Shown: in pieces, positions 31,433-39,610 of the stretch | Numbering within the stretch: the first letter of the stretch is position 1 | Layout: the number at the start of each line of letters is the position of its first letter | The notes under the pieces: generated by a model | What the model saw: the letters and a program-made list of their open reading frames with translations, nothing else | What the model was told of the DNA's origin: nothing | The model's database searches: none | Source: JARRRD01 sp046706685 | GTDB taxonomy: Bacteria; Nitrospirota; Thermodesulfovibrionia; Thermodesulfovibrionales; UBA6898 | Reading direction: 5' to 3' | DNA: 64,000 nt | NCBI GenBank assembly: GCA_046706685.1 | Contig: JBJKPE010000052.1 | Location: 6,924-70,923, forward strand | Position numbers and translations under genes: made by a program

Positions 31433-33534
31433 CGACGTCACTCAATAAGCCGAAACTCGACAACCTTGCCGAAGAAATCTGGAAGTCAGCCAATCGGTTG
31501 CGCGGCAAGTTCAAGGCATATGAGTACCAGAATGTTGTCCTGCCGATCATAGTTATCCGCCGCCTGGAGTGCGTGCTGATCAAGTGGCGGGAGGACAAAG
31601 CCGCTGAGGTGAAGGCCAAGCGGCCCAAGTTGACGGAGAAGGAATTGGCCAAGCTGGTAAAAGGCCTGGAAACAAGTACTGCGTCGTTTTCCAACAAGAC
31701 CGGCTGGACGCTGCGCCGGGTATATGAGGAAGACCATGCCCTGATCGAAGAGAACTTCAGGGCATATATCAACGGGTTTTCAAAGAATGTCGATGACATT
31801 ATCGAGCATTTCAACTATCGGGCCACCATAAGCCAGATGGTGAAGAATAACCGCCTTGCACCGATCTTAAACCAATATAAGGAGCTGGAACTCGGGCCGG
31901 ACAAGCTCTCACCGCTGGAGATGGGCTACATCTATGAAGAACTGCTGCGGCGTTTCTCGGAACAAAGCGGCGAGGAAGCCGGGGAGCACTTCACCCCGCG
32001 TGAGGTGATCCGCCTGATGGTAGAGCTGCTCGATATCCCGATCCCGGACAGGCACATATCCATCTATGACCCGGCGTGCGGAACCGGAGGTATGCTTTCC
32101 GTAGCCAAGGAACATCTGCTTGACCGCGCTGCTAATCCTGAAGAGAAGGCCAACGTCGAGAAATTTGTTACTGTTCATGGACAGGAGATGTCGCCGACCA
32201 ACTATGCCATCTGCCAGGCCGACCTGCTGATCAAGAACGATAAGCAGGCCAAGGTTTATCTCGGCAACTCGCTTATTCCGCATGACCCGCACAGCAGGGA
32301 GCCAGGCGATCAGCTTCCTGAACCGAGGCACCAGTTTGATTTCATGCTCTCCAATCCGCCGTTCGGTGTGACCTGGGGCGGCAAGGATGGTTACGAGGCC
32401 GAGGCACGGAAACTGAAGAAGACACGCTACCAGGCGGGCATGCCTCGCGTGAATGACGGCGCACTGCTTTTTTTGCAGACCATGCTGGCCAAGATGAAGG
32501 AGCCGGAGAAAGGCTCCAGTCGCATAGCCATAATTTTCAATGGCTCTCCGCTCTCAAATGGGGACTGCGGTTCCGGGGAGAGCGAAATCCGCCGCTGGAT
32601 TCTCGAAAACGACTGGCTCGACGCCATCGTGATGCTTCCCGATCAGCTCTTTTATAATACCGGCATCTTCACATACATCTGGCTGCTGCGAAACGACAAG
32701 CCTTCCTCACACGAGGGGCGGGTTATGCTGATCGACGCCCGCCATCAGTATGAGAAGGAGCCCAAATCTTTCGGCAATAAGCGAAACCGGATAATTGATG
32801 CTCATCGCGCCTGGATAGAGGAACGCTATCGTAATGGCTGGAAGAAAGGATATTCAGACGACAACGTTAAGCTGTTCCGTCGCGATGATTTCGCCTACCA
32901 CAAGGTCAGTGTCGTCTTCTGGCAGTTCGATGAGAATGACCAGCCGGCCACGATAACAGAGCCTTATGAGAAAACATTCAGTGCTGCCAATCTGAAAAAA
33001 GAGCAGGAGTTCTATGAAAGTGAGCTTGAGTTTCGGGTTACCCTGTCATTCCCGCTTGGCGGGAATCCTTCCGGGAAGAAAGATTGCAAGAAATCACCCT
33101 CCCTTAATCCCTCCCCTCAAGGGAGGGAAAATGTTACACCCTCGCCCCTTGGGGGAGAGGGGAGGGAGAGGGGTAATTCGGAGACAGTTACAAGGGTGGT
33201 TTCATTTAGCCTTTCTCCAAAAGACAATGCAGCAAAGAAGTTAAAAGAACTGATGGACGACAAGCCGGAGGTCCTCTCAGCAGAATGGACCCACCGGCAT
33301 TATGTTAAGGATGATGAATACATCCCGCACGGCGAGGACATCGAAACGTTTCTAAAGCGTGAGATCGCCAAGCCTATCATCCGCTGGGAGGACAGCCCCC
33401 AGTTCGGCTATGAAATCCTGCCGAACAAGTACTTCTACCGCTACCAACCACCTACACCGGCGAAGGAGTTGCTTGAAGAGTTTTGGCGTCTTGAAAAAGA
33501 GGCGGAAAAGTTGCTTGAGGGTTTGGCGACGTGA
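31429..33534 (+). CDS. hsdM: Type I restriction-modification methyltransferase subunit HsdM
   Basis: The 701-aa protein has an N-terminal helical HsdM domain and an N6-adenine methyltransferase core with the AdoMet motif DPACGTGGMLS (about 215-225) and the catalytic NPPFG motif (LSNPPFGVTW). The C-terminal region contacts HsdS. It starts at a TTG with an AGGAGG site. Codons around 33041-33190 encode an unusual Pro/Gly/Ser/Arg-rich insertion (PLGGNPSGKKDCKKSPSLNP...) whose DNA is palindromic repeat sequence. The frame stays open through it, so the protein probably has a disordered loop there. Activity is likely but not certain. Confidence 0.9.
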   Translation: MTTSLNKPKLDNLAEEIWKSANRLRGKFKAYEYQNVVLPIIVIRRLECVLIKWREDKAAEVKAKRPKLTEKELAKLVKGLETSTASFSNKTGWTLRRVYEEDHALIEENFRAYINGFSKNVDDIIEHFNYRATISQMVKNNRLAPILNQYKELELGPDKLSPLEMGYIYEELLRRFSEQSGEEAGEHFTPREVIRLMVELLDIPIPDRHISIYDPACGTGGMLSVAKEHLLDRAANPEEKANVEKFVTVHGQEMSPTNYAICQADLLIKNDKQAKVYLGNSLIPHDPHSREPGDQLPEPRHQFDFMLSNPPFGVTWGGKDGYEAEARKLKKTRYQAGMPRVNDGALLFLQTMLAKMKEPEKGSSRIAIIFNGSPLSNGDCGSGESEIRRWILENDWLDAIVMLPDQLFYNTGIFTYIWLLRNDKPSSHEGRVMLIDARHQYEKEPKSFGNKRNRIIDAHRAWIEERYRNGWKKGYSDDNVKLFRRDDFAYHKVSVVFWQFDENDQPATITEPYEKTFSAANLKKEQEFYESELEFRVTLSFPLGGNPSGKKDCKKSPSLNPSPQGRENVTPSPLGGEGRERGNSETVTRVVSFSLSPKDNAAKKLKELMDDKPEVLSAEWTHRHYVKDDEYIPHGEDIETFLKREIAKPIIRWEDSPQFGYEILPNKYFYRYQPPTPAKELLEEFWRLEKEAEKLLEGLAT
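33046..33175. repeat. Palindromic repeat DNA inside hsdM
   Basis: Three palindromes follow one another: ATTCCCGC-TTG-GCGGGAAT (33048-33066), CCCTCCC...GGGAGGG (about 33098-33127), and CCCTCGCCCCTTGGGGGAG (about 33140-33157). The first shares CCTGTCATTCCCGC and GGGAATCCTT with the element at 42021-42123. Sequence of this kind normally lies between genes; here it is translated in frame as part of HsdM. Confidence 0.75.
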
Positions 33535-34865
33535 TGATTCGGGCTAATGAACCTTGGCTGGGGGTCGTGCCTGCCGACTGGCCGCCAAGCCGCGTTAGAA
33601 ATGTGGCCCAACTGTCGCCGGGTTACTCCGATGGCCTTCCCGTTTCAGACGAACTATGCACAGTCGTTCCCATGGAGCTTCTCTCTGAAGATGGCAGGCT
33701 CGATATTAGCTCTTCTAAGATGTTCGAAGAAATTACTGGCGGGCTTACGCTGTTCGAAGCTGGAGACGTTCTTTTTGCCAAGATCACTCCGTGCATGGAA
33801 AACGGTAAAGGTGCCTTTATAGAGAGTCTGCCGACACGGTATGCGTTTGGCAGCACAGAGTTTCATGTCCTTCGCCCGAAGCACGCCGTACACCCAAAGT
33901 TTCTCTACTACTACACGTTTAATCCGATATATCGCGCCTATGCAGCTGCCAACATGTCTGGTGCTGCAGGACAGAAACGGGTCTCTTCCCGCTTTCTAAA
34001 GGACACTCGGCTATTTCTTCCTCCGTTTCCTGAACAAGAGCGTATTGCGGCGTTTCTTGATGCGAGTTGTGCGGCAATTGATGCGGCAGTGGCGGCTAAA
34101 CGGCGACAGATCGAGACACTCAATAAAATGCTTGTTTCTACTATCGAGACCGCTGCAACGCAAGGTATAGACACCCAAGTTAAGATGAAGCCTTCGGGAC
34201 TCGATTGGCTTCCTCAAGTGCCGGCACACTGGAAGGTGCAACAGATCAAGCGTCGTTGTAAATTGCTTCGCGGAAAGTTTAGCCATAGGCCACGAAATGA
34301 CCCGGCTCTTTATGAGGGCGAGTATCCGTTTGTGCAAACGGGTGATATCACGGCTGCAGAAAAGTACATACGTCACTACTCTCAAACTCTCAACGAACTT
34401 GGGTATAGCGTGAGCAAGATATTCCCAAGGGGAACACTCGTCATGTCTATTGCAGCAAATGTTGGCGACGTGGCAATTCTCGACTTCGAGGCTTGCTTTC
34501 CGGATAGTATGGTCGGTCTAGTGCCTGATCATCATACTGACCTTGACTTCCTCTACTATCTGATGAAGGCTATGAAGGGAATTCTTCTGAGATCGGCTGT
34601 TCTTACAACTCAGCTGAATTTGAACTATGTTCGCATCGGGACAAATTTCGCCGCATTCCCACAGAAGAAGGAGCAGTGCAAGATTGCAAAGTTTTTAGAT
34701 ACAAGAAGTGCTGAGACCCGAAAGGCGGTTGGTATTCTGCAAAAACAGATCGAGGTTCTTACCGCCTACCGCAAGTCCCTTATCCACGAATGCGTCACGG
34801 GCCAGCGGCGGATTACCGAGGCTGATGTGGCGCGAGCGGCCAAGGTAGATGCTCATGGCGCGTAA
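33534..34865 (+). CDS. hsdS: Type I restriction-modification specificity subunit HsdS
   Basis: The 443-aa protein has two target-recognition domains, about 8-185 and 220-405, each ending with a long helical spacer (PPFPEQERIAAFLDASCAAI and FPQKKEQCKIAKFLDTRSAE). The second domain begins with the usual 'SGLDWLPQVPAHWKV'. Two different TRDs imply a bipartite, asymmetric DNA target. The start codon overlaps the hsdM stop (TGATG); a GTG at 33531 is an alternative. Base composition looks more AT-rich than hsdM, consistent with TRD exchange. Confidence 0.9.
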   Translation: MIRANEPWLGVVPADWPPSRVRNVAQLSPGYSDGLPVSDELCTVVPMELLSEDGRLDISSSKMFEEITGGLTLFEAGDVLFAKITPCMENGKGAFIESLPTRYAFGSTEFHVLRPKHAVHPKFLYYYTFNPIYRAYAAANMSGAAGQKRVSSRFLKDTRLFLPPFPEQERIAAFLDASCAAIDAAVAAKRRQIETLNKMLVSTIETAATQGIDTQVKMKPSGLDWLPQVPAHWKVQQIKRRCKLLRGKFSHRPRNDPALYEGEYPFVQTGDITAAEKYIRHYSQTLNELGYSVSKIFPRGTLVMSIAANVGDVAILDFEACFPDSMVGLVPDHHTDLDFLYYLMKAMKGILLRSAVLTTQLNLNYVRIGTNFAAFPQKKEQCKIAKFLDTRSAETRKAVGILQKQIEVLTAYRKSLIHECVTGQRRITEADVARAAKVDAHGA

Positions 34866-35394
34866 AGCGGGCAGGAAAATAGTGATTATCGCCGGGCCGA
34901 ACGGCGCCGGGAAAACAACCTTTGCCCTTGAGTATCTGCCGAATGAAGGAGAATGCCCTATCTTCGTGAATGCCGACTTAATCGCAGCGGGCATTTCTCC
35001 GTTTCTTCCCGAACAGGCCGCCTTCCATGCAGGCAGACTGATGATGGATGAAATCAAGAGGCACGTGCTTAATGGTGAAAGTTTTGCCTTTGAAACGACT
35101 CTGAGCGGCAAGACTTATGCCCAAATGATCCCTGAATGGCAGCGACTGGGTTACAGCATAAAGCTGATTTTTCTTTATCTTCCTGATGTAAGAATTGCCG
35201 TTGAACGGGTAAAATATCGTGTCGGACAGGGTGGCCATAATATACCTGAAAAAACTATCAGACGCCGGTACGAAAAGGGCTGGCGAAACTTTCAGAACAT
35301 CTATAGGCAGTTGGTTGATGCGTGGGTTCTTTTTGACAACTCGGGTGCAACCCCAAAGCTGGTTGATAAAGGAGAAAAATATGGCCAGGGTTAG
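34855..35394 (+). CDS. Zeta-toxin-like kinase
   Basis: The 179-aa P-loop protein has IIAGPNGAGKTTFALEYLP (Walker A at residues 11-18), FVNADLIAAGISPF, FETTLSGKTYAQMI and a terminal lid/DNSG segment (RYEKGWRNFQNIYRQ..WVLFDNSGATPKL). This matches the short zeta-toxin/AAA_33 family that phosphorylates UDP-N-acetylglucosamine or related sugars. Overlapping hsdS by about 11 bp, it sits inside the R-M operon with a small partner gene. The ATG at 34855 has a better-spaced AAGG site than the one at 34849. The toxin role is inferred from the family and pairing. Confidence 0.78.
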   Translation: MARKAGRKIVIIAGPNGAGKTTFALEYLPNEGECPIFVNADLIAAGISPFLPEQAAFHAGRLMMDEIKRHVLNGESFAFETTLSGKTYAQMIPEWQRLGYSIKLIFLYLPDVRIAVERVKYRVGQGGHNIPEKTIRRRYEKGWRNFQNIYRQLVDAWVLFDNSGATPKLVDKGEKYGQG

Positions 35395-35560
35395 ACAGCA
35401 GATTCGGGATAAAGACCTTGCAGGTGCTGAAGCGGCCCTTCGGCGAGCCGCCAGGAAGGCAAAAATTATCGCCAGACAAACTAACACACCCTTAGTGGTA
35501 TATGAAAGAGGGAATGTCGTAAAAAAGTATGCAGGCAGGGGAAAGAGTAAACAGTCATAA
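35381..35560 (+). CDS. Small basic protein, probable partner/antitoxin of the zeta-like kinase
   Basis: The 59-aa protein starts MARVRQQIRDKDLAGAEAAL and then continues RRAARKAKIIARQTNTPLVV to a basic end. It has an excellent ribosome site (AAAGGAG, 6 nt) and overlaps the kinase gene by 14 bp, a typical toxin-antitoxin arrangement. The VYERGNVVKKY segment resembles a short beta-hairpin seen in small antitoxin-like proteins that follow zeta-type kinases. It is not the epsilon antitoxin fold. Function is inferred from position. Confidence 0.65.
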   Translation: MARVRQQIRDKDLAGAEAALRRAARKAKIIARQTNTPLVVYERGNVVKKYAGRGKSKQS

Positions 35561-35566
35561 AAACTT

Positions 35567-38503
35567 ATGAGCCGCGCGAGAAAGAAAAAGCCCGAACTGA
35601 CCTTCCAGCAGCATATCGCAGACTTCCTCGTCCGCGTTCACGGCTATGGCGTACTCGAACAGTCCGACATCACTGACACCTGGCACTGCATAGCCGAAGA
35701 CCTGCTTTGGGCCTTCCTTAACGCCACGCAAGCCGATCAGCTTAAGAAGTTGAAAGACGACTACGGCACTGACGCGCGGGAGGAGGTGTTCCGGACGCTG
35801 CGCAAGGAGCTGGAGAGTACGCCGCTCTGGATGATCCTGCGCCATGGGCTGAAGGTGCGAGGTTTGGAGTTTCGGTTGTTCTACCCAAAACCGCGCTCCA
35901 GCGAAAGTGCTGCGGCAAAGAAGCACGGCGAAAACCGCATCACCTTCCGGCCGCATTTCTACTTCGGCGAAAACAATAAAGAGATCGATTTCGTATTCTT
36001 CCTGAATGGCCTGCCCATCGCGGCGCTGGAGGTCAAGCACGAGAAAAACCAGAACGTTCATGATGCTGTAGCGCAGTTCGCGGCGCGCGATCATTCCCTT
36101 CGAATCTTCCAGCACCCTTTTCTCTACCTGGCCGCGGACACCAGCGACGTTATGGCGGCAACAGATCCGCGCCGGACTGAGAACTTCCGTTGGCACAACA
36201 CCGGCCTGACCAACGCACCCCTGACAGAGGAAGAATATGCGGTAGAGTTCCTGTACCGCGAAGTGTTGTCAAAGGACGAGTTGCTGGAGCTGTTGTCGTT
36301 CTTCCTGGTCCGTGTGTCCAGGCGCGAGGCGGAAGAAGACAAGCCTGAGCGGCCTGCATTCACTATTCTGCCGCGTTACCATCAAAGCCGCATGGTGCGG
36401 AAGGTGGCGGAAGATGCCGTGGCACATTTTTCAGCTACTGGCGATATCGGCCGTAAGTATCTGATTGATCATTCTGCCGGCAGCGGCAAAACGCTTTCCA
36501 TCTGCTGGCTTGCCGACCGGCTGCACAGCCTCTTCAAGCCGGGTACAAACGACAAGCTTGTAGATATGGTATTTATTCTCACTGACAGGAAGTCACTCGA
36601 CAAGAACATCAGGGACGACATCGAGAAGTTTACCCACCTGAAAGATGTGGTGGGCCTTGCGCGCAGAGCCGACGACCTGCCCCGGTATCTCAGGGAGCGG
36701 AAACCGATCATAGTAACAACGCAGCAGAAGTTCGCCTGGGTGCTGGATGAGATCGGAAAAAAGCCGGAACTCAAAGACTTGCGCGTGGCCTTTTTGATTG
36801 ACGAAGCACATCGTTCGCAGGAAGGCCAGATGGGGGTAGCCATCCGTGTGCCATTCCGCAAAGCAGACGACCCCGACACAGAAGACGCCGAGGACAACGG
36901 GGAGAATGAAGAAGAGAAGATAGCCCGGATCATCCGGGAGCACGACCTCAATCAGCTCTTTGTCGCCTTTACTGCCACCCCGGCCCCTGCAACTGTGACC
37001 CTGTTCGGCGCACCTTTCGACACCTACACAGAGGCAGAAGCAATCGCCGAGGGATACATCGTGGACGTGGCCGCGAGCATCATTTCCTATAAGACCCTCT
37101 ACAATCTGCATTGCCCGGTTGTTCCGAACCCTGATGAGGAAAAGCTCTACCCGAAAGGTGTAGTCGCAAAGGCTTTGAAAAACGTTGCATATCAGGATGA
37201 CGGGCTCATCCAGTACAAGGCGGAGGTTATGCTTCGCATCTTCGATGAGGACGTGAAGCAGCTCATCGGAGGGCGGGCAAAGGCGATGATTGTGGCGACT
37301 TCGCGTGTGGCAGGCCTGCGATACTTCAACATCATCAAGGAGAAGCTCAGGGAGCGTGGAGCTGACTACAAGGCGCTCTATGCATTTTCGGATTTCGTCC
37401 ACCCGGCAACTAACGAGGCGATCAGTGAACACGCGATTAATGAATTGAACGACGGGGAGCCGATCGAGGACCGTTTTGAGGGAGACGACTATCGGCTGAT
37501 GATCGTTGCGAACAAGTTTCAGACCGGATTTGACCAGCCGTTGCTCGCCGGCATGTTCCTCGACAAGCCGGTGGTCGACCGCAATGCGGTGCAGACGGTA
37601 TCGCGGCTGAACCGCAGCCATGAAGGCAAGAAGGATGTCGTGGTGGTGGACTTCACGAACAATGCCTCGGCGATTCTCAAGGCATTCGCGAAGTACCGCA
37701 AGGGAACGCCGTTTGAGCCGGAGGAGCCCGATCCCGAGCTGTGCAGCAGATTGCATTCAGAGATTCTTGCTGCAGGCGTCTTCACGCAGGCCGACGCTCA
37801 TGACTTCGTGAAATTGGCCGCAACCGGCACAGACGCCCAGGTTCAGTTCGCCATCAAAGGGCTGCGCATGCGGTTTCAGACGAAACTTCTGTCCCCCGAA
37901 AGTCGCAAGGGCTATGTCTATCAACTGGCCCGGCTCGTTAAGAGCTTTCACTTTATGACGTGCTTCTTCACTTATCCGGACGTGATAAAGGAATTTGTCG
38001 CATTTGCGGAATATGTGGGTCCTCAGCTCATCAAACAGGGCAGCGTGTCCGAGTTGATGAGGCAGATCCGGCAGACCGAGGTGGTCAAGGCAGCCGTAGA
38101 GTATAAAGGCGAGGTGCATGCCACCGGCGGCGAAGTTAAGCTCAAGCCAGGTGGAGGCAAGAGAGCGGCAGGACCGCCGCCACAGAAGGTTTCCGTGCAA
38201 GGCATGATCGATGAGATCCGAGCCAGGTTCGAAATAAGCGACGAAGAGGCACTCTACATCAAACAAGTAACGGCGGAAAAAGCGGAGGACCCAGTCATCC
38301 ATAGCACAGTCCAGGCTCATCGTGAAGATCGTATATTCCTTGAAACTGCTTACAGGGGCCAGGTGAACGGGGCGATACAGAAAAAATATGGAGAGTTGGC
38401 AAGATACGACGAACTGGCTGATCCGAAATATACGGATACAGGCGGCATATTCGACATTATGTCTGTAACGGTGATTCAGAGCCATCTCGCGGCGGCAGCA
38501 TGA
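35567..38503 (+). CDS. hsdR: Type I restriction endonuclease/translocase subunit HsdR
   Basis: The 978-aa protein has an N-terminal PD-(D/E)xK nuclease (NKEIDFVFFLNGLPIAALEV, then KHEKN) and SF2 translocase motifs: I DHSAGSGKTLSICWLAD, II LIDEAHRSQ (DEAH box), III FTATPAPATV, and VI region QTVSRLNRSHEGKKDVVVV. The C-terminal helical domain ties to HsdM/HsdS. With HsdM and HsdS it should cut unmodified DNA after ATP-driven translocation. It follows the zeta-like pair by 6 bp and its stop overlaps the next start (ATGA). Confidence 0.93.
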   Translation: MSRARKKKPELTFQQHIADFLVRVHGYGVLEQSDITDTWHCIAEDLLWAFLNATQADQLKKLKDDYGTDAREEVFRTLRKELESTPLWMILRHGLKVRGLEFRLFYPKPRSSESAAAKKHGENRITFRPHFYFGENNKEIDFVFFLNGLPIAALEVKHEKNQNVHDAVAQFAARDHSLRIFQHPFLYLAADTSDVMAATDPRRTENFRWHNTGLTNAPLTEEEYAVEFLYREVLSKDELLELLSFFLVRVSRREAEEDKPERPAFTILPRYHQSRMVRKVAEDAVAHFSATGDIGRKYLIDHSAGSGKTLSICWLADRLHSLFKPGTNDKLVDMVFILTDRKSLDKNIRDDIEKFTHLKDVVGLARRADDLPRYLRERKPIIVTTQQKFAWVLDEIGKKPELKDLRVAFLIDEAHRSQEGQMGVAIRVPFRKADDPDTEDAEDNGENEEEKIARIIREHDLNQLFVAFTATPAPATVTLFGAPFDTYTEAEAIAEGYIVDVAASIISYKTLYNLHCPVVPNPDEEKLYPKGVVAKALKNVAYQDDGLIQYKAEVMLRIFDEDVKQLIGGRAKAMIVATSRVAGLRYFNIIKEKLRERGADYKALYAFSDFVHPATNEAISEHAINELNDGEPIEDRFEGDDYRLMIVANKFQTGFDQPLLAGMFLDKPVVDRNAVQTVSRLNRSHEGKKDVVVVDFTNNASAILKAFAKYRKGTPFEPEEPDPELCSRLHSEILAAGVFTQADAHDFVKLAATGTDAQVQFAIKGLRMRFQTKLLSPESRKGYVYQLARLVKSFHFMTCFFTYPDVIKEFVAFAEYVGPQLIKQGSVSELMRQIRQTEVVKAAVEYKGEVHATGGEVKLKPGGGKRAAGPPPQKVSVQGMIDEIRARFEISDEEALYIKQVTAEKAEDPVIHSTVQAHREDRIFLETAYRGQVNGAIQKKYGELARYDELADPKYTDTGGIFDIMSVTVIQSHLAAAA

Positions 38504-39168
38504 AACGTCCATTCGCGAAAATACCGAAGGATGAACGGCCGCGAGAAAAGCTGCTAGCACGCGGCGCCAAGTCTCTGAATGATCAGGAACTGCTTGCCAT
38601 TCTAATTGGCAAAGGTACTCCCAGGATGGATGTGATGACTCTTGCGGCTAAGCTCTCCAAAGTCATAGACGAAAAAGGGATTGAACTGCGACCGGAGGAT
38701 CTTGCATCTTTCGACGGTATAGGAGATGCCAAATCTACGCTAATACTTGCGGCGATAGAGTTCGCGCGGCGTCGAATAAAGCCAGAAGGAATAAAAATCG
38801 AGACACCGGCCGACTTGCTGCCTTTAATACGCCATTATGCTGATCGCAGGCAGGAGCATTTCATAGCTGCTTCTGTTAACGGCGCAAATGAGGTAATGAA
38901 TATTCGGGTTGTGTCAATTGGTTCTGTGGATCGTACGACAGTTCATCCGCGCGAGGTCTTTGCTGGTGTGCTTGCTGACAGGGCCAGCGGAGTAATCGTC
39001 GCTCACAATCATCCGGCTGGTGTCCTTAATCCGTCAGTCTGGGATCTCGATATCACCAGGCAGCTGAAGGCAGCCGGGGAGGTTGTAGGGTTGATTTTAC
39101 TGGATCATATCATTTTCAACAGAACAGGCTATTACAGCTTTCTCGAAAATGGAGCATTGGGGGGATGA
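38500..39168 (+). CDS. RadC-family (JAB/MPN) protein
   Basis: The 222-aa protein has an N-terminal helix-hairpin-helix-like UPF0758 region (LNDQELLAILIGKGTPRMDV, FDGIGDAKSTLILAAIEFA) and the MPN metal motif HNHPAGVLNPSVWDLDIT (HxH-x7-S-x2-D). RadC itself is not a proven repair protein; relatives are common in mobile islands and defence clusters. It overlaps hsdR by ATGA, so it is the last gene of the same operon. Confidence 0.85.
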   Translation: MKRPFAKIPKDERPREKLLARGAKSLNDQELLAILIGKGTPRMDVMTLAAKLSKVIDEKGIELRPEDLASFDGIGDAKSTLILAAIEFARRRIKPEGIKIETPADLLPLIRHYADRRQEHFIAASVNGANEVMNIRVVSIGSVDRTTVHPREVFAGVLADRASGVIVAHNHPAGVLNPSVWDLDITRQLKAAGEVVGLILLDHIIFNRTGYYSFLENGALGG

Positions 39169-39229
39169 TCCGTACTTTTTGCATTCTCGCGCCGGATGTG
39201 TGACGTAAGGCATAGGCAGGAGGCATATC

Positions 39230-39415
39230 ATGATTAAGACCCAGGTTATCAAGGAAGACAATAAGCCGGTCGCGGTAATTCTTGATTACAATGAATATAA
39301 GAGATTGAAGGAAATCGAGCAGGACAAGGCCGACTATTACTCTGCTGTCTCGGTCAAAGCAAAGAACAAGAAGTGGACAAGTCACGCAGAACTGAAATCC
39401 CGACTTGGCGTGTAA
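39230..39415 (+). CDS. Orphan Phd/YefM-like antitoxin
   Basis: The 61-aa protein MIKTQVIKEDNKPVAVILDY then NEYKRLKEIEQDKADYYSAV has the strand-helix pattern of Phd-type antitoxins (VxxxNKPVAVILDYNEYKRL). It has an AGGAGG site 5 nt before the ATG. No toxin gene follows within the next 190 bases, so it is an orphan or a remnant of a toxin-antitoxin pair at the right edge of the defence cluster. Confidence 0.7.
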   Translation: MIKTQVIKEDNKPVAVILDYNEYKRLKEIEQDKADYYSAVSVKAKNKKWTSHAELKSRLGV

Positions 39416-39610
39416 CAAAGTAACCCTGCCGTCTCTCGCAGCGCGTCACGAATTGCCGGCATTTTTCTCGAAGCTTCCCCGGCCTCGCAAAACAATGGGA
39501 GAATCTTTGGGTCTGCGCTTGATCATATTCCTGCGAAGCGAGGTTAACCGGATAGACACTGATCGAGCAAACTCACGGCCTTTCTTTCCTTCCCAACATT
39601 ATTTTCGCCT

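Noticed and set aside
33046..33175. CRISPR-like repeats in hsdM
   Set aside because: The palindromes differ from one another in sequence and length and have no regular spacers.
36593..37756. Long minus-strand frame inside hsdR
   Set aside because: It is a shadow of the helicase gene with no supporting signals.
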